Shown: one piece after another, positions 53,611 through 61,912 of the stretch | Layout of the letters: the number at the start of each line of letters is the position of its first letter | Position numbering within the stretch: the stretch's first letter is position 1 | Assembly (NCBI GenBank): GCA_003152315.1 | Contig: PLZV01000003.1 | Coordinates: forward strand, 159-64,158 | Length of the DNA stretch: 64,000 bases | Origin: Verrucomicrobiota bacterium | GTDB lineage: Bacteria; Verrucomicrobiota; Verrucomicrobiia; Palsa-1439 | Direction: 5' to 3' | The notes under the pieces: generated by a model | Seen by the model: only the letters and a program-made list of their open reading frames with translations | What the model was told of the DNA's origin: nothing | Databases searched by the model: none | Made by a program: the position numbers and the translations under genes

Positions 53611-55731
53611 ATGAAGAGAGCCTTCCTGGTCATTTGGGTTTCGCTGTCGTTGCTCGGCGGCTGTCAATCGACACCGCCACGGCACGCCTCGGCGGAAAAC
53701 CAACCGCCAATCGCGAAAAAAGTCCCGCACATCACCACGATCCACGGAGAACGGCTGGTGGATAACTATTACTGGCTTCGCCAGAAGGACAGCCCCGAGG
53801 TTCTCGCCTACCTGAAGGCGGAAGATGCTTACACTGATTGGTTCATGAAACCGACCAAGCCGTTGCAGGAGACGCTCTACAAGGAAATGTTGGGACGCGT
53901 GCAGGAGACTGACCAGAGCGTGCCCTATCGCCAGGGTGATTGGTTCTACTACCACCGCACGGAGGAAGGAAAGCAGTACCCGATCCATTGCCGGAAGAAA
54001 GGTAGTATCGATGCCCCCGAGGAGGTCACGCTCGACTTGAACGAGATGGCCAGGGGCAAGGAGTTCCTGGAAATCAACGTCTATGAAGTGAGCGACGATG
54101 GCAACCTGCTCGCGTTCAGCACGGATGAGACCGGCTTTCGGGAGTACACGCTTTATGTGAAGGATCTGCGCTCTGGCGAGACGCGTAGCGAGAAAATACC
54201 ACTCGTCTCAAGCGCGGCTTGGGCATCGGACAACGAAACGTTGTTCTACGTGACCGAGGACGACGCCAAACGACCGTACCGCATCTGGCGGCACAACCTT
54301 GGCGAGAAGGCGGACACATTGCTCTATGAAGAGAAAGACGCCCTTTTCGATTTGGGTGTCAGTCGGTCACGCAGCGAGCGGTTCGTTTATGTTTCGATCA
54401 GCAGTAAAACCACGGACGAGGTGCGGTACCTGCGCGCCGATCATCCCGATGAACTCCTGAAGATCGTCGTACCACGCCAAAAGGACCACGAATATGACGT
54501 CGATGACGGCGGTGATTTCTTCTACATCCGCACGAACGACAAGGGCCGCAATTTTCGCATCGTGACCGCGCCGATCACCGACCCGCGCCGCGAAAACTGG
54601 AAAGAGATCGTGCCACAGCGTGCCGATGTGTCGATTGACGATCTCGGGGTATTCACCAATCACTTCGTACTGGCCGAACGCGAAAAGGGCCTGCCGCAGA
54701 TCAGCGTCTACGACATTGTGACGGGCGCGGCGCATCGCATCGAATTCCCGGAGGCGTCTTACGCGGTGGCCATGGAGGAGAATGCTGAATTCAATACAAC
54801 CAAGCTGCGCTTCACCTATGAGTCACTGACGACACCGTCCTCCGTTTACGACTACGACATGATTACGCACGAACGGAATCTGCTCAAACAGCAGCCGGTC
54901 AAAGGCGGCTACGATCCCGACCGCTACCAGAGTGAACGGGTGTTCGCGACCGCCGCGGACGGCACGCTCGTGCCGATCTCGCTCGTCTACCGCAAAGATC
55001 TGAAACGCCAGAGTGGCAATCCACTCCTGCTCTACGGTTACGGTTCCTATGGCGACCCGACGGACGTCTGGTTCTCGTCGAATCGCCTGAGCCTGCTCGA
55101 CCGCGGGCTGATCGTGGCGATCGCCCACGTGCGTGGCGGCGGCGAATTCGGGAAACGCTGGCACGATGAAGGCCGCATGCTAAACAAACGCAATACGTTC
55201 ACCGACTTCATCGCGTGCGCCGAGTTTCTCGACGCGCACCGTTACACTGACGCGCAACACACTGTCATCGAAGGCGCCAGCGCGGGCGGACTGCTCATCG
55301 GCGCCGTGCTGAACATGCAGCCACGTCTGTTCAAGGCGGCGCTGGCGGAAGTGCCGTTCGTCGATGTCATCAACACGATGCTCGACGAATCATTGCCGCT
55401 GACCGTCGGCGAATTCGAGGAATGGGGCAACCCGAAGATCAAGGAGCAGTATGACTACATCAAGACGTACAGCCCCTACGACAACGTCCGGCGGCAGGCG
55501 TATCCCACAATCCTCGTCGAGTCATCGCTCAACGATAGCCAGGTCATGTACTGGGAGCCGTCGAAATACGTCGCCAAACTTCGCGCGACCAAGACGGATT
55601 CCAATCCCCTGGTTTTCCAGGTGAACTTGGAACCGTCCGGCCACAGCGGCAAGAGCGGCCGCTACGACGCGCTGCACGACGTCGCCTTCGAGTACGCCTT
55701 CATGCTGTGGGAATTTGGAATCGATAAGTGA
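53611..55731 (+). CDS. S9A oligopeptidase (oligopeptidase B / prolyl oligopeptidase type), lipoprotein
   Basis: 706 residues. A lipoprotein signal ends LSLLGGC with the Cys at 18, so the enzyme is membrane-anchored in the periplasm or outer membrane. A seven-bladed propeller fills the first 400 residues (DGNLLAFSTDETGFREYTLY). The hydrolase domain has Ser557 in GASAGG, Asp642 in LNDSQVMYWEP and His678 in PSGHSGKSGRYD, a complete triad. The family cuts short peptides after basic residues or proline. It is divergent from ruvB and followed by a convergent hypothetical gene. Confidence 0.93.
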   Translation: MKRAFLVIWVSLSLLGGCQSTPPRHASAENQPPIAKKVPHITTIHGERLVDNYYWLRQKDSPEVLAYLKAEDAYTDWFMKPTKPLQETLYKEMLGRVQETDQSVPYRQGDWFYYHRTEEGKQYPIHCRKKGSIDAPEEVTLDLNEMARGKEFLEINVYEVSDDGNLLAFSTDETGFREYTLYVKDLRSGETRSEKIPLVSSAAWASDNETLFYVTEDDAKRPYRIWRHNLGEKADTLLYEEKDALFDLGVSRSRSERFVYVSISSKTTDEVRYLRADHPDELLKIVVPRQKDHEYDVDDGGDFFYIRTNDKGRNFRIVTAPITDPRRENWKEIVPQRADVSIDDLGVFTNHFVLAEREKGLPQISVYDIVTGAAHRIEFPEASYAVAMEENAEFNTTKLRFTYESLTTPSSVYDYDMITHERNLLKQQPVKGGYDPDRYQSERVFATAADGTLVPISLVYRKDLKRQSGNPLLLYGYGSYGDPTDVWFSSNRLSLLDRGLIVAIAHVRGGGEFGKRWHDEGRMLNKRNTFTDFIACAEFLDAHRYTDAQHTVIEGASAGGLLIGAVLNMQPRLFKAALAEVPFVDVINTMLDESLPLTVGEFEEWGNPKIKEQYDYIKTYSPYDNVRRQAYPTILVESSLNDSQVMYWEPSKYVAKLRATKTDSNPLVFQVNLEPSGHSGKSGRYDALHDVAFEYAFMLWEFGIDK

Positions 55732-55733
55732 TA

Positions 55734-56243
55734 CTACTTGGTTGCCCTGTCCGGAGGTCTAATAACTTTGCCCTTCAACACGTCCACATCAATCCAGAGT
55801 TGACCAAAGTCCAATCGCAGGCCGTCCTGTCGCGGGTTTATCTCCTGAGTGTCGAAAGGGAACCGGCAAACCAAAAGACCTTCCCCGGTATAAACGAAAT
55901 GCACCTCCGACTCGTTGAGTTCGGCGTGGTATTCTGAGGGATTAATTTGAAGACTTGCGGTTGCCAGACTTATCCAGTGGACTTCAATATAGTGCCTCAC
56001 TTTCGGAATCCACTCCGCTACGTCAAACAGCTCGGGAATGTGAACTGACATGGGCTTTAAGATGACGGAGTTGAAGTATTCGAGACACGAGCCGTCGCTG
56101 TCCTCAATCACTATTCCAATGCTCTGATTTTCGATTAGAACATTGTCTTCTTTTCGGATCCACCCGTAGTGAGTGAACCGTTCCGAGTGGCTAATTCGAG
56201 TTTCAGTGAAATGTATCCACAACGACGCGGCAACGCGCTGCAC
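55734..56243 (-). CDS. Hypothetical protein
   Basis: 169 residues from a GTG at 56243, no signal or membrane helix. Beta-rich with many aromatic and acidic residues (IVIEDSDGSCLEYFNSVILK, YIEVHWISLATASLQINPSE). No family is recognised. Its stop is 3 bp from the stop of the oligopeptidase gene (convergent). Base composition is visibly more AT-rich than ruvB or the peptidase, which fits acquired DNA. It lies in the segment between ruvB and the ruvA remnant. Confidence 0.5.
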   Translation of the reverse strand: MQRVAASLWIHFTETRISHSERFTHYGWIRKEDNVLIENQSIGIVIEDSDGSCLEYFNSVILKPMSVHIPELFDVAEWIPKVRHYIEVHWISLATASLQINPSEYHAELNESEVHFVYTGEGLLVCRFPFDTQEINPRQDGLRLDFGQLWIDVDVLKGKVIRPPDRATK

Positions 56244-56469
56244 AACGTTGTTTTGAGGATGTGTTCACATTGTGGGAGTGACCGCGCGTTTTTGAACACC
56301 GCGCTTAATGAAATGAATTAAAAAGCCAACTCACTTCAAAGCTCTAGTTGCTTAACGGCGTGACACCGAATATCTCACATTGATAATTTTGCTGGACTTG
56401 GCCCTGTTAGGGAGGTAGGATTAGAATGGTTCTTTGACAATTGAAAGCTCGGCTGGCGAGCATCCCAAA

Positions 56470-56487
56470 CGCAGGCTAAAGCCTGCG
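56470..56487. repeat. 18-bp palindrome (REP-type)
   Basis: CGCAGGCT-AA-AGCCTGCG is a perfect 8-bp inverted repeat around two bases. It lies in the repeat-rich gap; no T-run follows. Probably a REP unit. Confidence 0.5.
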
Positions 56488-56540
56488 ACTACAGGGGTTG
56501 GTGCGGCAGGTTTTTTGGGAGAAGAGGGGCTGCAAAAACA

Positions 56541-56668
56541 TGCGTTTCTGCGAAACGAACCGGATTTTTTTGGCGAAGAATTCTAGTGGATGGTGTTGCC
56601 ATGGAGTTGGTTAGGTCGAAAAGTTGGCGATTTGTGAATCCGGTTCGTTTTCCGCGAAATGCGCGAAT
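56541..56668. repeat. Paired inverted REP-like element, copy 2
   Basis: The left unit has the hairpin CGTTTC-TGC-GAAACG running into AACGAACCGGATT. The right unit reads AATCCGGTTCGTTT (56637-56650) and then CCGCGAAATGCGCG, its inverted counterpart, about 70 bp away. The same design occurs at 23126-23235. The right end lies 20 bp from the ruvA remnant stop. Confidence 0.65.
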
Positions 56669-56687
56669 GTTGGATCGATCACATGCT

Positions 56688-56777
56688 CTACAGCGCGGCA
56701 CGCACCAATTCCTCGACTGTGGCCTTGGGACCGGCCTTATCGGCAACAGCGAGCACAACACGGCGGGTATCGACCGC
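56688..56777 (-). pseudogene. Left-over copy of the ruvA 3' end
   Basis: In frame with the stop at 56688 the minus strand reads VDTRRVVLAVADKAGPKATV, then EELVRAAL. The true RuvA ends VDAHRIVLAAAGKSGPKTSV, EELVRTALRTQ. So this is the last ~28 codons of a ruvA gene, with no body upstream. Directly upstream in the same frame is the stop of the histidine kinase gene (56784-56786). A second ruvA end after the kinase indicates that the kinase and FIST pair was inserted at the ruvA end with a duplication. Confidence 0.8.
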
Positions 56778-56783
56778 TAGGGA

Positions 56784-58526
56784 TCAGGAAGTCGCCATCT
56801 CAAGCAACGCCGATGGTTCATCCAGTACCGCGCGCACCCGTCGGGCAAGTTGCTTTGGCGAGAAAGGTTTCTCCTGAAAGGCAATTCCCGGGCCCAGGGC
56901 GCCGCAATCCGCCAGGGCGTCGTCCGTGTACCCTGAGATGAACAATATTTTCATTTCCGGAAGCTTGAGCCTGATGTTCTCGACGAGCTCCCTGCCTCCC
57001 ATCCGGGGCATGATGACATCGGAAATGATCAGGTCAAACTTGGGACTCTGGTCACTGGAAATGAGTTGCCACCCCTCCAGGCCGTCGCTGGCTTCATGGA
57101 CGACATAACCGCAACTACGAAGGATTGTGGCGGTCAGGTGGCGCACGGATATTTCATCTTCGATCAGCAACAGAGTCTCGGTTCCCCGGCACGGCGGCGC
57201 GTTTTCGACCGGCGATGTCTCGGCTGCCGCGGAGTGGTCAATTCGCGGGAAATAGATTTTGAAGCTGGTCCCGTGATCGGGTTCGCTGTAGACACGGATG
57301 TCCCCGCCGCTTTGCTTGACGATGCCGTAACACGTCGCCAATCCCAAGCCGGTGCCCTTGCCCGGTCCTTTGGTTGTGAAGAATGGCTCAAACAGATGCG
57401 CTTTCACGGCGTCGGTCATGCCGACTCCCGAGTCGGTGATGGTCAACATGACATAATCGCCGGCTTCCAGTTCGTGATTCCTTGACTGGTTCTTCTGATC
57501 GAGCGTGACGTTTCCCGTTTCGATCAGGATGCGGCTGCCGCGCGGCATCGCGTCGCGCGCGTTGACCACCAGGTTTAAAATGACCTGTTCGATCTGGCCG
57601 GGATCAGCCGTGATCCGGCCGAGCGGCTTCTTGAAGGCCGTGCGCAGCTCGACGTCTTCGCCGATCAATCGCCGCGTCATCTTTTCCATACCGGCCACAA
57701 CGTCATTCAGATCCAGCACCTTGGGCTGCAACACCTGTTTCCGGCTGAACGCCAATAGTTGGTGAGTCAACGTGGCCGCCCGTTCCGCCGCCTTTTGAAC
57801 CTCCTCGGCGTTCCGTCTCAAGGGGTCGTCCGGCTTGACCTGCGCCGTTAACAGCTCGCAGTAACCGATGATCACCGTCAGTAGATTGTTGAAATCATGC
57901 GCCACGCCACCGGCCAGTCGTCCAACCGCTTCCATCTTCTGCGACTGCCGGAATTTCTCCTCACTCTGAAGCAATTGCTCTTCGCTCTGATGCAAGGCTT
58001 CTTCCGACTGTTTGCCCTTGGTGATATCCCGCACAATGACCAAGATCTGGCTTTCCAGCAACGGCAGGAGCCGCGCTTCATAATGCTTTGATTCGTGGGC
58101 CAGTCCCAGCGAGTATTCCACGCTGACGAGCGCCTTGGTGTGCTTCACTTGAGCAATCGCTTCGCTGAATTTCCCACTGACGCCCTGTTCTGGAATATCC
58201 TGGATTTTCTTGCCCACCAATTGCGCAGAGGGAAGACTCAGGTCCGTCTCGCTCCCGGCTTTTACTTCCAGTATCTTTCCCGTGTCGTCGAGACGAAAAT
58301 AGAGGTCGGGGAATGTCTGAAACACGGCACGCATCTCCGAGTTGGCAGTGAGCAGTTCCTGCGAACTGAGTTCCAGGGACCGTTCGAGCATGTTGCGGTC
58401 GCCATCCGCTTGCCAATAGGCCTCGTTGACCGCGTCAATGAGACCCTGCACTTCCTTCGGATAATCGACGGACTGGCCGAACTGTCGCTTAAGCTGACGC
58501 CTCAGCAAGCTGTGGAGTGGCGCCAT
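56784..58526 (-). CDS. Hybrid sensor histidine kinase (PAS-HisKA-HATPase-REC)
   Basis: 580 residues, no membrane helix, so soluble. A PAS-like domain (about 66-170) is followed by a short coiled coil, HisKA with His210 in GGVAHDFNNLL, HATPase with N-box LVVNARDAMPRG and G-box GPGKGTGLGLATC, and a C-terminal receiver with Asp503 in IISDVIMPRMGG. Such kinases pass phosphate to a separate phosphotransfer protein or act as a phosphatase. The gene follows the FIST sensor by 3 bp, so the FIST protein probably feeds a signal to the kinase. No output regulator is nearby. Confidence 0.9.
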   Translation of the reverse strand: MAPLHSLLRRQLKRQFGQSVDYPKEVQGLIDAVNEAYWQADGDRNMLERSLELSSQELLTANSEMRAVFQTFPDLYFRLDDTGKILEVKAGSETDLSLPSAQLVGKKIQDIPEQGVSGKFSEAIAQVKHTKALVSVEYSLGLAHESKHYEARLLPLLESQILVIVRDITKGKQSEEALHQSEEQLLQSEEKFRQSQKMEAVGRLAGGVAHDFNNLLTVIIGYCELLTAQVKPDDPLRRNAEEVQKAAERAATLTHQLLAFSRKQVLQPKVLDLNDVVAGMEKMTRRLIGEDVELRTAFKKPLGRITADPGQIEQVILNLVVNARDAMPRGSRILIETGNVTLDQKNQSRNHELEAGDYVMLTITDSGVGMTDAVKAHLFEPFFTTKGPGKGTGLGLATCYGIVKQSGGDIRVYSEPDHGTSFKIYFPRIDHSAAAETSPVENAPPCRGTETLLLIEDEISVRHLTATILRSCGYVVHEASDGLEGWQLISSDQSPKFDLIISDVIMPRMGGRELVENIRLKLPEMKILFISGYTDDALADCGALGPGIAFQEKPFSPKQLARRVRAVLDEPSALLEMATS

Positions 58527-58529
58527 GAG

Positions 58530-59669
58530 TTAGCTCTCTGAGAACGTCGTGATCGTCATGGTTTGGTTATGCAATTCACACTTCGCGTTGCGCGTAAATG
58601 GCGAGATTTCCCCGTAGGAATAGAACCCGGTCAAGACAGCCTGTTCTCCCAGGACGTCGCGCACGGCCTCCACCTCTTCTTCAATCCGTTGCTTGAGGAC
58701 CAGCTTGCGACCGACACAACTGATCAGCACCGCCAGATCCGGGGTGGAAGACGCAAGGCCTTGATGACAGGCTTTTGCTGCACCGGCCGCCCCGTCGATC
58801 AATCGCTCGAAATTCGCCGTCATCAACCGCACGTAACCGCCCACGGGAATGTCGCCCGCAAACGTCATGCTGCGCTCCTGTTCGTTGACCGATAGAATCG
58901 TGCGCACAACCGCCGTGTCACCTTCCCTGACTCGAAGATTCAATGGAAACAATAGTCCAGTCGCCGGCAAGCCCTTGGCGTGGTCGCCCAAATACTGTTT
59001 GTACAAGTCCAGTGCCGGCTTCCCGTCAAATTCGTACAACACGTTGCCGGTAGCCTTGGTGACCAGCCGTTCTGGACCGAATGAGTCCCAACCGCCCAAC
59101 GAGCCATATCCAATCTTCAAACGATCACCGTACAGGCCCAGGACCGCAATCGTTCCCGGCGCAGGCGTGCCGCCGCACATGACCAGCGTCTCCTGAAATC
59201 TCGCGCCATCGCCCGACAGCCCGCCCGTCACGATCACCTCTGGGGGCAAATGCTTCGTGAGACCCCTGACCAATTCACTGCCGTTGACTTTCAGTCCATC
59301 AGAAAGAACAAAGACATGCACCAGACCATTTTTATCCAGGGCCTCCGCCAATCGTTGGCCCGCCTGATGGGATCCATCCACGTCAGCGATATTGACACAA
59401 GAGCCCTTGATCTGGGTCGCTTCAAAGTCAACCGCTGTGACCACCAGGGCTTCATCAGTTACCTGGGTCCCGCAGATCTCTCCGGCTGTCGAGCAGCCCA
59501 GAATCAAAGCCTTGGGATAGGACTTTTGCAGCGTGGCGATGGACACTTTCTCCTTAAAAATCGCCGTGCTTCCAAACAGCAAAACCAGATCCGCAGACTC
59601 GCCCAAACGACCTGGTGTTTGCGGCTCCCATCCCTTTGCCTGCATCCAGCGGTTTTGTTCGATTTTCAT
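58530..59669 (-). CDS. FIST-domain sensor protein
   Basis: 379 residues from the ATG at 59669. The FIST N-terminal half has SADLVLLFGSTAIFKEKVSI, ALILGCSTAGEICGTQV and VTGGLSGDGARFQET. The FIST C-terminal half has FGPERLVTKATGNVLYEFDG, VGRKLVLKQRIEEEVEAVRD and VLTGFYSYGEISPF. FIST domains bind small ligands, probably amino acids, and usually sit on or next to kinases and cyclases. It is 3 bp upstream of the histidine kinase, so the two form one unit. The longer frame to 59759 adds residues without a ribosome site. Confidence 0.9.
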   Translation of the reverse strand: MKIEQNRWMQAKGWEPQTPGRLGESADLVLLFGSTAIFKEKVSIATLQKSYPKALILGCSTAGEICGTQVTDEALVVTAVDFEATQIKGSCVNIADVDGSHQAGQRLAEALDKNGLVHVFVLSDGLKVNGSELVRGLTKHLPPEVIVTGGLSGDGARFQETLVMCGGTPAPGTIAVLGLYGDRLKIGYGSLGGWDSFGPERLVTKATGNVLYEFDGKPALDLYKQYLGDHAKGLPATGLLFPLNLRVREGDTAVVRTILSVNEQERSMTFAGDIPVGGYVRLMTANFERLIDGAAGAAKACHQGLASSTPDLAVLISCVGRKLVLKQRIEEEVEAVRDVLGEQAVLTGFYSYGEISPFTRNAKCELHNQTMTITTFSES

Positions 59670-59806
59670 TCTTGAAGATTCCTCGAGTTTTCGTAGTCGG
59701 ATTGAAGCATTCTTGGTGGGAGCGCCCAATGGGTACAGTGGGCGCACATTGCGTGCCAAAGCACGAAAAAGGATTTTTTGTAACCGGCAGAACTACAGAG
59801 GGTTAC

Positions 59807-60406
59807 CTACTGGGTGCGAAGAGCGGTCCGCACCAGTTCTTCGACGCTGGTTTTTGGGCCCGACTTACCAGCGGCGGCGAGCACGATTCTGTGGGCATCG
59901 ACCTGCTTGTAGCCCAGAGAAACGAGGGCGAGGACAGCGTCGATAAGCTTCTGTTCCTCGGGAGTGGCGGCGCGACTTTTCGTCGCAAAGGCCGCGGCTC
60001 CGCCGACTTTGTCCTTCAACTCGACGATGAGGCGCTCGGCGGTTTTTTTGCCGATGCCGCGTAAGGTCGAGAGCGTCTGGGTGTCGCCGGATGCGATGGC
60101 ATTGCGTAATGCCGAGATCGACGTGCTGCTAAGGATGTTAATGGCCAGTTTCGGGCCGATGCCGCTGATGCTGATGAGCAGCAGGAACATCTCGCGCTCC
60201 TCTGCCGTCACAAATCCATAGAGTTGCTGCGTGCCATCCTGGGCAATGACGTGATGATGGGTCAGTAGTTTCACGTCGCCACCGCGCGGTGGGAGTTTGT
60301 CGTAGCTCGACAGCGGAATGAACACCGAGTAGCCGACCCCGTGGCAGTCGACGACGACATGCGTCGGCGCGGCCTCCGCGAGTTGGCCATGGAGATACGC
60401 GATCAT
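59807..60406 (-). CDS. ruvA: Holliday junction DNA-binding protein RuvA
   Basis: 199 residues from the ATG at 60406, normal length. Domain I (IAYLHGQLAEAAPTHVVVDC), helix-hairpin-helix motifs (ISGIGPKLAINIL, LRGIGKKTAERLIVELKDK) and domain III (LVSLGYKQVDAHRIVLAAAG) are all complete. It forms tetramers on four-way junctions and loads RuvB. It follows ruvC by about 40 bp and is in the order yebC-ruvC-ruvA. RuvB is not next but 6.2 kb away. A second 3' end of this gene lies at 56688. Confidence 0.96.
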   Translation of the reverse strand: MIAYLHGQLAEAAPTHVVVDCHGVGYSVFIPLSSYDKLPPRGGDVKLLTHHHVIAQDGTQQLYGFVTAEEREMFLLLISISGIGPKLAINILSSTSISALRNAIASGDTQTLSTLRGIGKKTAERLIVELKDKVGGAAAFATKSRAATPEEQKLIDAVLALVSLGYKQVDAHRIVLAAAGKSGPKTSVEELVRTALRTQ

Positions 60407-60422
60407 CGCAGGCCAGTGTAAC

Positions 60423-60452
60423 CGCGAATGGACGCGAATCAACGCGAATCAG
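60423..60452. repeat. Three-copy 10-bp tandem repeat at the ruvC end
   Basis: CGCGAATGGA, CGCGAATCAA and CGCGAATCAG, exactly ten bases each. The last copy overlaps the ruvC stop codon (60449-60451). The design (7-base core plus 3 variable bases) is the same as at 50554-50580. Confidence 0.6.
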
Positions 60453-60946
60453 ATCTGCTTCGGCGGCTTGACCTGGATGCCACGGCAACTGTGGGCGTGA
60501 CAGATGGCGACGGCGAGGGCGTCACCGGCATCGGCTTGTGGCAGTTCCTTGAGGCCCAGCATGACTTTCACCATGTTGCCGACTTGTGTCTTGCCGGCGC
60601 CGCCGAGGCCGGTGACAGATTGCTTCACCTTACGCGGGGCGTATTCGTAAATCGGCAGGTCGTGTTTCGCGGCGGCGGCGATGATGACACCGCGGACCTG
60701 GCCGAGGGTGAAGGCGATGCGGGTGTTCTGCACGTAGACCAGGCCCTCGATTGCGACCGCCTCCGGTTGGTGGTCGGCAATCAATTTCATCACGGTATCG
60801 CCGATGCGCACGAGGCAGCGCGACGGCAATACGGTCGGGAGATTCTTGAGGTTACCATGGCAGAGTGCAGTTAGCTGATTGCCCTGAGCCTCAATCACGC
60901 CGAAGCCGGTGGACCGCAGACTGGGATCGATACCGAGAATTCTCAT
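60449..60946 (-). CDS. ruvC: Holliday junction endonuclease RuvC
   Basis: 165 residues, normal length. Acidic active-site residues are in LGIDPSLRSTGFG (Asp7), VAIEGLVYVQNTRIAFTLGQ and GDALAVAICHAHSC. It cuts four-way junctions symmetrically after RuvAB. It follows yebC by 35 bp and is followed by ruvA. The last codons overlap a short tandem repeat. Confidence 0.96.
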   Translation of the reverse strand: MRILGIDPSLRSTGFGVIEAQGNQLTALCHGNLKNLPTVLPSRCLVRIGDTVMKLIADHQPEAVAIEGLVYVQNTRIAFTLGQVRGVIIAAAAKHDLPIYEYAPRKVKQSVTGLGGAGKTQVGNMVKVMLGLKELPQADAGDALAVAICHAHSCRGIQVKPPKQI

Positions 60947-60981
60947 GACGTATGGTCGGCTCTAGCAGACCGCCGCTACAG

Positions 60982-61743
60982 CTAAGCAGCGGCGGCTTGA
61001 ACCTTCTCCATGATCTCGTCGGGGATTTCACAGTTGGAGTAGACATTCTGCACGTCGTCGCTGTCTTCCAGCGCGTCGATGAGCGCGAGAACGCCACGCG
61101 CGGTCTTTTCGTCCGTGATGGGCAACGGCGTCAGCGGGAAGAATGCAGCCTCGGCCGACTCGGGCTTAATGCCTTTTGCTTCCAGAGCCTTGTGCACGGT
61201 CTCGAGTTGGTGCGGGTCGGTCAGGATTTCGTAGTTGTCGGGGTGCGCGAGCATGTCCTCGGCGCCCGCGTCGAGCACCAACGCCAGCAGGTCATCCTCG
61301 GAAATCTGCTCTTTCGAGACGAGAATCTGGCCTTTGCGATGGAAGAGATGCTTCACGGCGCCCATGACCGCCATGTTGCCGCCGTGTTTCGTGAAGATCA
61401 TGCGAATCTCGGCGGCGGTACGGTTCTTGTTGTCGGTGAGCAGTTCCATCAAGAGCGCGACGCCGCCGGGTCCGTAGCCTTCGTAGGTGACTTCCTCGTA
61501 CGTGACACCGGGGAGTTCGCCGGTGCCTTTCTTGATGGCGCGGTCGATGTTGTCAGCGGGCATGTTCATAGCGCGGGCTTTCATCAGGATTGTGCGCAGG
61601 CGCGGATTGAACCCGGGGTCGCCGCCGCCGTGTTTACAGGCCACGGCCATTTCCTTGCCGAGCTTGGCGAAGATTTTCCCGCGTTTGGCGTCGATGGTCC
61701 CCTTGTAGTGCTTCACTTTCGACCATCTGGAATGCCCTGACAT
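60982..61743 (-). CDS. yebC: YebC/PmpR-family protein (TACO1 family)
   Basis: 253 residues. The start MSGHSRWSKVKHYKGTIDAK and RGKIFAKLGKEMAVACK are family signatures; the end of the core (EISEDDLLALVLDAGAEDML) is typical. The family acts as transcription regulator and, in recent work, as a translation factor at difficult (proline-rich) stretches. It is the first gene of the yebC-ruvC-ruvA group. It ends 35 bp before ruvC. It starts 66 bp from the tRNA-Leu gene on the other strand. Confidence 0.94.
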   Translation of the reverse strand: MSGHSRWSKVKHYKGTIDAKRGKIFAKLGKEMAVACKHGGGDPGFNPRLRTILMKARAMNMPADNIDRAIKKGTGELPGVTYEEVTYEGYGPGGVALLMELLTDNKNRTAAEIRMIFTKHGGNMAVMGAVKHLFHRKGQILVSKEQISEDDLLALVLDAGAEDMLAHPDNYEILTDPHQLETVHKALEAKGIKPESAEAAFFPLTPLPITDEKTARGVLALIDALEDSDDVQNVYSNCEIPDEIMEKVQAAAA

Positions 61744-61759
61744 AGCGGGAAATCTTAGC

Positions 61760-61786
61760 TTGCTGGCGGTCGGCTTTCCATATAAT
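61760..61786 (+). promoter_or_regulatory. Probable promoter of tRNA-Leu
   Basis: TTGCTG (61760-61765) and a perfect TATAAT (61781-61786) are 15 bp apart, shorter than ideal. Transcription would begin near 61793, 17 nt before the tRNA at 61810. Confidence 0.55.
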
Positions 61787-61809
61787 TTATCAGCGACCCA
61801 ATCACTCGT

Positions 61810-61894
61810 GCGCGGGTGGTGGAATTGGCAGACACGTACGCTTGAGGGGCGTATGGCGAAAGCCGTGCAGGTTCAAGTCCTGTCCCGCGCACCA
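61810..61894 (+). tRNA. tRNA-Leu(GAG)
   Basis: 85 nt with encoded CCA. Acceptor stem GCGCGGG / CCCGCGC is perfect. D-loop GGAATTGGCAGAC, anticodon stem TACGC / GCGTA and loop TTGAGGG give anticodon GAG at 61844-61846. A long variable arm (TGGCGAAAGCCGT) marks it as a class II tRNA. T-arm CAGGTTCAAGTCCTG is normal. It reads CUC and CUU. The methylase-like gene on the opposite strand ends 19 bp beyond its 3' end. Confidence 0.97.
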
Positions 61895-61912
61895 ATCCCT
61901 GAATTCATCCTG

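Larger units (their letters stand above)
56244..56687. other. Repeat-rich non-coding gap
   Basis: 440 bp between the hypothetical gene and the ruvA remnant. It carries an 18-bp palindrome (56470-56487) and the paired REP-like element (56541-56668). The left half is AT-rich, with no gene, promoter or RNA recognised. No ORF with a ribosome site was found. Confidence 0.6.
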
